Origin: Radiobacillus deserti
GTDB lineage: Bacteria; Bacillota; Bacilli; Bacillales; Amphibacillaceae
Direction of reading: 5' to 3'
DNA: 64,000 bases
Assembly (NCBI RefSeq): GCF_007301515.1
Contig: NZ_CP041666.1
Location: 1,922,001 to 1,986,000, forward strand
Position 1 is the stretch's first letter. Each line of letters opens with the position of its first letter. Below, piece by piece: positions 58,537 to 64,000 of the stretch. Position numbers and translations under genes: made by a program. The notes under the pieces are model-generated. The model searched no databases. It was given only the letters and a program-made list of their open reading frames with translations, and was not told the origin of the DNA.

Positions 58537-59878
58537 AGATATCCCCCACTTCCTTAATAAATGTATCGATTTCTTCTTTTGTTCGTATCTCGGTAACTGC
58601 AATTAACATGTGATTGTGCCAGTCCTCTTGCACGAGACCCAAGTCATAGCCTCCAATAATTCCTTTTTCCAGTAGCTGTTCATTTACTATAGATACGGGT
58701 TTAGATAATTCGACGACAAGCTCGTTAAAGGTTGAACCTTTATATTTCACGGTAAACCCTGCAGCTTCTAATGCTTGTTTGGCGTAGTATGTTTTTTGTA
58801 TGTTTAACCAGGCCATTTTTTTAACCCCTTGCTTCCCTAGAGAGCTCATGGCAACCGAAGCAGCTAACGCGTTAAGAGCTTGATTTGAACAAATGTTAGA
58901 GGTTGCTTTGTCACGACGGATATGTTGTTCACGTGCTTGTAAAGTTAATACAAAGCCACGCTTACCATCTTCATCCACCGTTTGCCCAACTAATCGACCT
59001 GGCACTTTTCTCATAAGCTTCGACGTTGTTGCAAAATATCCACAGTGTGGCCCACCAAACTGTGCAGGAATCCCAAATACTTGAGCATCTCCAACGACAA
59101 TGTCAGCACCAAATTGTCCAGGTGGGGTTATATAACCTAATGCTAGGGGGTTACTGGACACAATAAACATTGTTTTCTTTTGATTTGTTAGCAATTGTTG
59201 CACATCCGCTAATGGTTCGACTTGACCAAAGAAATTCGGATACTGTAAAACGACACTTGCTGTATCTTCGTCTAGTTGCTCTTTTAAAGAATCTAAATCT
59301 GTAACCCCATCTTTCACATCAATTTCTATGATTTCTAGTTCAGGCCCTTTTGCATAGGTATCTATAACGGCTCTTGATTCAGGATGAATCGCTTTCGATA
59401 CGAGAATTTTCTTTCTCTTTGTTTGAGCAGCACTTAAATTTACTGCTTCCGCTAATGCGGTTCCACCATCGTACATAGAAGAATTCGCGACATCCATTCC
59501 AGTTAATTCACTAATCATCGTTTGAAATTCAAATATTGCTTGCAGTTCTCCCTGTGATATTTCTGGTTGATATGGTGTGTACGCTGTGTAAAACTCCGAT
59601 CTCGAAATAACGTGATCGACAACAGATGGGATATAATGGTCATAAACACCTGCCCCTAAAAAGGACGTATGACTTTTAAGGGAGACGTTTTTCTGTGCTA
59701 ATACGGATAACTCCTTCATCAGTTCATATTCACTAGTAGGTTTTTTAAGATTTAATTCTCCTTGAAAACGAACCTTTTCTGGAATATCTGAAAATAATTC
59801 TTCCGTGGATTGAATGCCTATCGTGTCTAACATCGCTTTTTTATCTGACTCTGTCATCGGTAGATAACGAAATTCCAT
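58529..59878 (-). CDS. gcvPA: Glycine decarboxylase P protein, subunit 1
   Basis: N-terminal subunit of the split P protein, 449 residues. Family stretches: FLGAGVYDHYIPSVVDHVI, YTPYQPEISQGELQAIFEFQ, NSSMYDGGTALAEA, and LQAREQHIRRDKATSNICSN. The ATG at 59878 with GGAGGGG upstream gives the usual N-terminus MEFRYLPMT. It lies 18 bases after gcvT. Confidence 0.95.
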   Translation of the reverse strand: MEFRYLPMTESDKKAMLDTIGIQSTEELFSDIPEKVRFQGELNLKKPTSEYELMKELSVLAQKNVSLKSHTSFLGAGVYDHYIPSVVDHVISRSEFYTAYTPYQPEISQGELQAIFEFQTMISELTGMDVANSSMYDGGTALAEAVNLSAAQTKRKKILVSKAIHPESRAVIDTYAKGPELEIIEIDVKDGVTDLDSLKEQLDEDTASVVLQYPNFFGQVEPLADVQQLLTNQKKTMFIVSSNPLALGYITPPGQFGADIVVGDAQVFGIPAQFGGPHCGYFATTSKLMRKVPGRLVGQTVDEDGKRGFVLTLQAREQHIRRDKATSNICSNQALNALAASVAMSSLGKQGVKKMAWLNIQKTYYAKQALEAAGFTVKYKGSTFNELVVELSKPVSIVNEQLLEKGIIGGYDLGLVQEDWHNHMLIAVTEIRTKEEIDTFIKEVGDICA

Positions 59879-59896
59879 GAATTTTCCCCTCCCCAA

Positions 59897-61003
59897 CTAA
59901 TTCTTTCTCTTATAGAATGGTGTCTCTACTACTTTTGCTTTCAACCTCTTGTTCCGAACTTCCACGAACACTTCTGTTTCGAGTTCTGTAAAATCCGTGT
60001 TAAGAAGCGCTAAACCAATATTCTTCTTTAGTGTAGGAGACTGTGTTCCAGTCGTAACAAACCCTATTTCTTCGTCATGGGCATACACCTTGTATCCATG
60101 TCGCGGGATACCTTTGTCCATCATTTCAATTCCGACTAGCTTTCGTTTAGTTCCTTTTTCTTTTTGTTCTTTTAAGATTGCTTTTCCAATGAAATCGGCT
60201 TCCTTATCTGTTTTAACAGCAAATCCAATACCCGCTTCAATCGGAGATATATCTTTACTGAGCTCTTGTCCGTATAGAGCTAGATTTGCTTCAAAGCGAA
60301 GGGTATCTCTTGCACCTAATCCTATCGGCTCTACTCCTATTTCCTTTCCAGCGCCCAAAATTATATCCCATAACGCTGTACCCGCTTGTGTGTCCACGTA
60401 TATTTCGAATCCGTCTTCCCCTGTATATCCAGTACGAGATACAATAGCTGGTTGATCGATACCTGTGAAGTAAACTGGCGATTCGAATGTAAAGAACCTG
60501 ATAGTGGATAATTCAGTCTCTGTTAATGATTGGAGTACTTGTTCTGCTTTCGGTCCTTGCAATGCTAGCTGTACATATTCTGAGGATACATTGGTGATTG
60601 TAACCCCTTCTATTTGGTGCTGAAGTAACCAATCGAAGTCTTTGTCTGTGTTTGCTGCATTCACGACTAACAAGTATTTAGACTCCTCTAACATATACAC
60701 GATCAAATCATCTACGGTTCCTCCAGTTTCATAGCACATAACGGTGTATTGAGCCTTTTTTGGAGACAACTTGGCTACGTCATTGGTCAGCATCTTTTGC
60801 AGGAAATGCTCACTTTTGGGACCTTCTACCATGATTTCACCCATATGGGAAACATCAAACAATCCCGCTACATTTCTTGTCGCTTCATGCTCTTTCTTAA
60901 TCCCGGAAAATTGAACTGGTAAATCCCAGCCGCCAAAGTCAATCGTTTTGGCACCATATTTTTCATATACCGGATAGACCGGTGTACGTTTTAAATCTGG
61001 CAT
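59897..61003 (-). CDS. gcvT: Aminomethyltransferase, glycine cleavage T protein
   Basis: Transfers the methylene group from the H protein to tetrahydrofolate, releasing ammonia (368 residues). Motifs: AKTIDFGGWDLPVQFSGIKKEHEA, GLFDVSHMGE, the folate-site stretch SRTGYTGEDGFEIYV, and GLGARDTLRFEANLALYG. The ATG at 61003 is preferred over the GTG directly before it because GGGGG is 8 bases away. First gene of gcvT-gcvPA-gcvPB, controlled by the glycine riboswitch upstream. Confidence 0.95.
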   Translation of the reverse strand: MPDLKRTPVYPVYEKYGAKTIDFGGWDLPVQFSGIKKEHEATRNVAGLFDVSHMGEIMVEGPKSEHFLQKMLTNDVAKLSPKKAQYTVMCYETGGTVDDLIVYMLEESKYLLVVNAANTDKDFDWLLQHQIEGVTITNVSSEYVQLALQGPKAEQVLQSLTETELSTIRFFTFESPVYFTGIDQPAIVSRTGYTGEDGFEIYVDTQAGTALWDIILGAGKEIGVEPIGLGARDTLRFEANLALYGQELSKDISPIEAGIGFAVKTDKEADFIGKAILKEQKEKGTKRKLVGIEMMDKGIPRHGYKVYAHDEEIGFVTTGTQSPTLKKNIGLALLNTDFTELETEVFVEVRNKRLKAKVVETPFYKRKN

Positions 61004-61058
61004 CACTCATTCCCCCTTCTTTAAAATACTTTGAAATCTTGCACATAAAAAAATGTAT

Positions 61059-61100
61059 AAAAAAACAGAGACTCCACCGATTCCATCAGTAAAGTCTCTG
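61059..61100 (-). terminator. Riboswitch expression-platform terminator before gcvT
   Basis: A CAGAGACT / AGTCTCTG stem with a U7 run on the minus strand. Its upstream arm overlaps the closing end of the second glycine aptamer (GGACAGAG), so aptamer folding and termination are mutually exclusive. This fits a glycine-activated switch. Confidence 0.85.
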
Positions 61101-61270
61101 TCCTTGCACCAGAAAGTTTCGCCCGCTAATTCACCGGGCTTGCATCTTAGGTGGTTTATGAAACATCCATAAACGCTCTCCAGAGTTGCGTCACACAAAA
61201 GTCTTTTTGCCTGAGAGATTCACATAAAAAGTTTGCTCCGTCGGCGCTACGAAATCGTAGTCTCTCCTTT
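61096..61270 (-). promoter_or_regulatory. Tandem glycine riboswitch
   Basis: Two consecutive aptamers precede gcvT. The first begins GGAGAGAC (61261-61267), has GCGCCGACGGAGCAAAC, and ends with AATCTCTCAGGCAAAA-type and GACGCAACTCTGGAGAG segments. The second carries CACCTAAGATGCAAG, then a CCCG/CGGG helix, then CGAAACTTTCTGGTGCAAGG and GGACAGAG. These are the conserved glycine aptamer landmarks. Glycine binding should prevent the overlapping terminator and turn on gcvT-gcvPA-gcvPB. Confidence 0.9.
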
Positions 61271-61434
61271 TGTATTCATCCGCGTTTTTAAATTTTATAT
61301 GTTGGGCATACTATTAGTCACTTAGATTGTGTATAACGATCTTCTATGTAAATCATGGTTATTATACCACAGCCCTCTTACGTTGTGGGAAAAATCTTTT
61401 AAGACAAGAATCTCTAAGAGAGGAAGGGACAGTC

Positions 61435-63123
61435 TTGAATATACAATTGCAACGAGACGTAGATTTTATCAAAGAATTAGATGAAAATCTAAGTCATGAT
61501 CGTTCTTTTAGTTCGTGGGAACTCTTTAAAATGAACTATGATTCTACGAAAGCTACCATCACTCCAGAATTCAAAGGGCTTACGGCACCAAAACATTTGC
61601 CACATATGTCCTTTCTTGAACACCAGTTGGAATGTGCGCAACAAGTCGTAGAAGATATGAACGGGCGTGCCATACTTGCTGACGAGGTCGGTTTAGGAAA
61701 AACGATTGAAGCTGGCTTAATTTTGAAAGAATATATGATTCGTGGCCAGGTCAAAAAAGGGCTAATTTTAGTACCTGCTTCTTTAGTCAATCAATGGGCG
61801 AACGAATTAAATCAAAAGTTTTATATTCCGGCACTTTCCCAACGAAAAAGACCGGTTTGGGATCAAGAGAATATTGTGATTACGTCCATCGATACAGCCA
61901 AACGCGCCCCTCATCGGGAAAAAATATTAGAGCAGGACTATGATTTCGTATTAATTGATGAAGCTCATAAACTAAAAAATCACAAGACAAAAAACTATGA
62001 ATTTGTTCGAAAAATCAAAAAGAAATATTGTCTTTTATTAACCGCCACACCTGTACAAAATAAATTAAGCGACATTTTCAATCTAGTATCTATTCTAAAA
62101 CCTGGTTATTTAGGTAATTATGAGGACTTTACCAATCGCTTCGGCCGAGATAGAAAGAATCTGTACAATGATGCTCACTTGAAACAACTGATTCAAAACG
62201 TAATGGTACGTAACCGAAGAGAAGACACCGGAATTGACTGGACTAAACGAAAAGTAGAAACCGTCTGGATTGATTTTGTAGAGGAGGAGCAAAATGCCTA
62301 TGATAGATTAAGAAATTTACTGAGGGAATCTTATGCTGCAAGCTTTTCTTCCATTACCTTATCAAGAGAACTTTGTTCTTCAAGAGAAGCCTGTTATTTA
62401 TCGATTCAAAAATTACTTCAACAACCAGACAAAGAAGTGCACAACAAGGAACAGTATATCGAGATGATGAATGAGATTGGTCAGCTTCCCCACCATTCCA
62501 AAGCAAAAAAAGTGGTGGAGCTCATTCAACAGAAGGAAGAGGATGAAAAATTCATCATCTTTACTGAGTATCGAGCTAGTCAGCTATATTTACAATGGTA
62601 TTTACAGCAGCATGGTATTTCATCTGTACCATTTCGTGGTGGCTTCAAACGGGGGAAAAAGGACTGGATGAGACAATTATTCCAAAATCATGCTCAAGTC
62701 CTCATTGCGACAGAAGCTGGCGGGGAAGGAATTAACCTACAATTTTGTAACAATATGATCAACTATGATCTTCCATGGAATCCGATGAGGTTAGAACAGC
62801 GAATTGGTCGTATTCACCGGTTTGGACAAGAAAAGGATGTTCATATTTACAACTTTGCCATCCGAAATACCATAGAAGAGCATGTTTTAAAACTGTTATA
62901 TGAAAAAATTCAATTATTTGAACGAGTTGTAGGAAATATTGATGCAATATTAGCTGATTTAAATATTAAAGATGTAGAGACGGAAATTCACTCGATTTTC
63001 TCTGAGTCATCATCCGATGGAGAAGCACGTATAAAATTGGAAAACTTGTCTTCCGTTATCTCTCATGCCCAACAGCAGGTTTCATCAGAGGAGGATTGGA
63101 ATGGCAATCGAGAATCTTCATGA
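61435..63123 (+). CDS. yqhH: SNF2-family helicase-like ATPase YqhH
   Basis: A 562-residue superfamily 2 ATPase, divergent from gcvT. Motif I is ADEVGLGKTIEAGLIL, motif II DEAH in LIDEAHKLKNHK, motif III LTATPVQNK. The C-terminal lobe has FRGGFKRGKKDWM, EAGGEGINLQFCNNMINYDLP and the arginine-finger motif RIGRIHRFGQ. This is the RapA/SNF2-like arrangement, without extra DNA-binding domains. The TTG at 61435 with GAGGAAGG upstream is chosen; the open frame extends 36 codons into the promoter region. It overlaps yqhG by 23 bases. Its substrate (RNA polymerase, DNA or RNA) is unknown. Confidence 0.88.
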   Translation: MNIQLQRDVDFIKELDENLSHDRSFSSWELFKMNYDSTKATITPEFKGLTAPKHLPHMSFLEHQLECAQQVVEDMNGRAILADEVGLGKTIEAGLILKEYMIRGQVKKGLILVPASLVNQWANELNQKFYIPALSQRKRPVWDQENIVITSIDTAKRAPHREKILEQDYDFVLIDEAHKLKNHKTKNYEFVRKIKKKYCLLLTATPVQNKLSDIFNLVSILKPGYLGNYEDFTNRFGRDRKNLYNDAHLKQLIQNVMVRNRREDTGIDWTKRKVETVWIDFVEEEQNAYDRLRNLLRESYAASFSSITLSRELCSSREACYLSIQKLLQQPDKEVHNKEQYIEMMNEIGQLPHHSKAKKVVELIQQKEEDEKFIIFTEYRASQLYLQWYLQQHGISSVPFRGGFKRGKKDWMRQLFQNHAQVLIATEAGGEGINLQFCNNMINYDLPWNPMRLEQRIGRIHRFGQEKDVHIYNFAIRNTIEEHVLKLLYEKIQLFERVVGNIDAILADLNIKDVETEIHSIFSESSSDGEARIKLENLSSVISHAQQQVSSEEDWNGNRESS

Positions 63124-63925
63124 GTTTATGACCAATTACTTTGTAGCTAATGACTGTAAGATTGTAGAAAATAAAAATGGAAAGTTAAAAGTACAATTAA
63201 CGGACGTCATGGACGAGCTTCTAATGAATCGCCCCTTCTATTGGCAATACGTTAAAAAACTAGGCTATCCAGGACAACCGATGCAAGTCAGCTTTATCAC
63301 AAATCCGGAACGTCGTGAAGAAGAAGGAGAATGGATTCACTTCGGAAGTCCGCGGGTTCATCAAATATTTAGAACGTTAAAAACACAAGGTCGAATGACA
63401 AAACTATATGAACAAGTTCAAGCTGGCCAGCGGACACCCTTAACTCCTTGGCTTGTGATTAACCTAAAAATCAGCTATGAAGGAAAACAAAAAAAAGACG
63501 AACTTCTTTCCTTTGGTTTAAATTTAATTAATGGCGCTATGTTAAAAGGGATGATGGAATCCATGGAAGATTTATCCTTCCATTCCAATATTTCTGACTT
63601 CACGTACACGATGACACCGATTATTCGTGTGAAAAGTGGGTACCAAAGAATCATCCAATATATCGAAAAATCGCTACAACAGGAAACACATGATTGGGCA
63701 GCAGAATCGTGGCAGCACCTACAAGAAGAACTAAAGCTCCTCGAACACTTTTATACAGAAGGTGAGTCGGAGGATGCAGAGGAAGAAGCAGAGTATGAGC
63801 GACTTATGGAGCAGGAACGTAAAGATATTGAAAATCGGTATCAACCAAGAATTAGATTAGAAGTCGTCAATGGTGGGTTATTTTATTTAAGTCAACAAAC
63901 CTCTAATCAATTTTTACAAAAATAA
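63101..63925 (+). CDS. yqhG: YqhG family protein
   Basis: A 274-residue soluble protein of unknown function. It begins MAIENLHEFMTNYFVANDCK, has a central conserved part (PRVHQIFRTLKTQGRMTKLYEQ) and an acidic stretch near the end (EGESEDAEEEAEYERLMEQE). AGAGGAGG lies 6 bases before the ATG at 63101, within the yqhH coding sequence. The constant yqhH-yqhG pairing and overlap suggest the two proteins act together, perhaps as ATPase and adaptor; this is inference. Confidence 0.85.
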   Translation: MAIENLHEFMTNYFVANDCKIVENKNGKLKVQLTDVMDELLMNRPFYWQYVKKLGYPGQPMQVSFITNPERREEEGEWIHFGSPRVHQIFRTLKTQGRMTKLYEQVQAGQRTPLTPWLVINLKISYEGKQKKDELLSFGLNLINGAMLKGMMESMEDLSFHSNISDFTYTMTPIIRVKSGYQRIIQYIEKSLQQETHDWAAESWQHLQEELKLLEHFYTEGESEDAEEEAEYERLMEQERKDIENRYQPRIRLEVVNGGLFYLSQQTSNQFLQK

Positions 63926-63926
63926 G

Positions 63927-63960
63927 CAGGATCCAATCCACGAGGATCCTGCTTATTTTT
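63927..63960. terminator. Bidirectional terminator after yqhG
   Basis: The GCAGGATCC / GGATCCTGC stem with a 9-base loop, followed by TTATTTTT on the plus strand, lies between yqhG and the convergent gene at the window end. Confidence 0.85.
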
Positions 63961-64000
63961 TCTTTTTAAACAAAAGCTTAAATGCTAACGGCAACATACC
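63953..64000 (-). CDS. YqzE-like protein, C-terminal fragment
   Basis: Only the last 15 codons are inside the window, reading GMLPLAFKLLFKKKK then stop. This hydrophobic and basic ending resembles the tail of YqzE-type small proteins that follow comG genes near yqhG in Bacillaceae. The rest lies beyond the edge, so the call is tentative. Confidence 0.4.
   Translation of the reverse strand, partial: GMLPLAFKLLFKKKK

Noticed and set aside
1..64000. CRISPR arrays, insertion sequences, prophage, tRNA or rRNA genes
   Set aside because: No regularly spaced repeats, transposase-like proteins, terminal inverted repeats with target duplications, or tRNA/rRNA landmarks were seen.

Overview
The window is an ordinary-looking stretch of chromosome from a low-GC, endospore-forming Bacillaceae. 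The evidence is a full spoIIIA operon, spo0A, spoIVB, spoIIM, and a gene order that follows the Bacillus subtilis xerD-fur-spoIIM-nudF, yqj, bkd, spo0A-recN-dxs, folD-accBC-spoIIIA-efp and gcv blocks. The presence of the large OLE RNA with its partner gene oapA between ispA and dxs points to an extremophile-type relative such as an alkaliphile or halophile rather than the B. subtilis group. No phage, insertion sequence, CRISPR array, rRNA or tRNA was recognised. Most genes lie on the minus strand.

Layout. 1-5160: xerD (cut by the window edge), yqzK, fur, spoIIM, an EndoQ-like nuclease gene, nudF and a divergent aldo/keto reductase. 5226-8239: yqkE-like, yqkB-like, a yqjQ-like SDR and a yqjN-like peptidase; three consecutive genes here carry reading-frame breaks. 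8324-15997: phosphodiesterase, namA, rnz, Y-family polymerase, a peptidase, the tiny Prli42 gene, an L,D-transpeptidase, yqjA and brxB. 16074-26110: the branched-chain keto acid operon ptb-bcd-buk-lpdV-bkdAA-bkdAB-bkdB behind a textbook sigma-54 promoter, with its activator bkdR upstream; bkdB carries a fourth frame break. 26244-33578: yqzF, aspartokinase, a LysM-CAP protein, spo0A, spoIVB, recN and argR. 33639-43931: tlyA-like methylase, dxs, oapA, OLE RNA, ispA, xseB, xseA, folD, nusB, yqhY, accC and accB. 44106-49226: spoIIIAA-AH. 49447-56813: efp, papA, aroQ, yqhR, yqhP-like, mntR, class II ribonucleotide reductase nrdJ and yqhL. 57076-64000: gcvPB, gcvPA and gcvT under a tandem glycine riboswitch, then divergent yqhH-yqhG and the tail of a yqzE-like gene.

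How it fits together. The bkd block makes branched-chain acyl-CoA primers and keto acids from leucine, isoleucine and valine; accBC makes malonyl-CoA for chain extension; both feed membrane fatty acid synthesis. dxs and ispA make isoprenoid precursors, and the OLE RNA-OapA pair sits inside that cluster. Spo0A is the master regulator that starts the programme in which SpoIIM, SpoIIIAA-AH and SpoIVB act. Visible control sites include a perfect PerR-type box with a consensus promoter at fur, paired NrdR boxes at nrdJ, a LexA-like box at the Y-family polymerase, Spo0A boxes and a sigma-H-like promoter at spo0A, sigma-E-like promoters at spoIIIA and spoIIM, a FapR-like site at accB, and the glycine riboswitch.

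The most interesting element is the OLE RNA with OapA, a known but functionally unresolved ribonucleoprotein. The main warning is the set of single- or double-base frame breaks at simple repeats, which may be sequence errors or real decay. All family assignments come from reading the sequence and from memory of these families; no database search was run.
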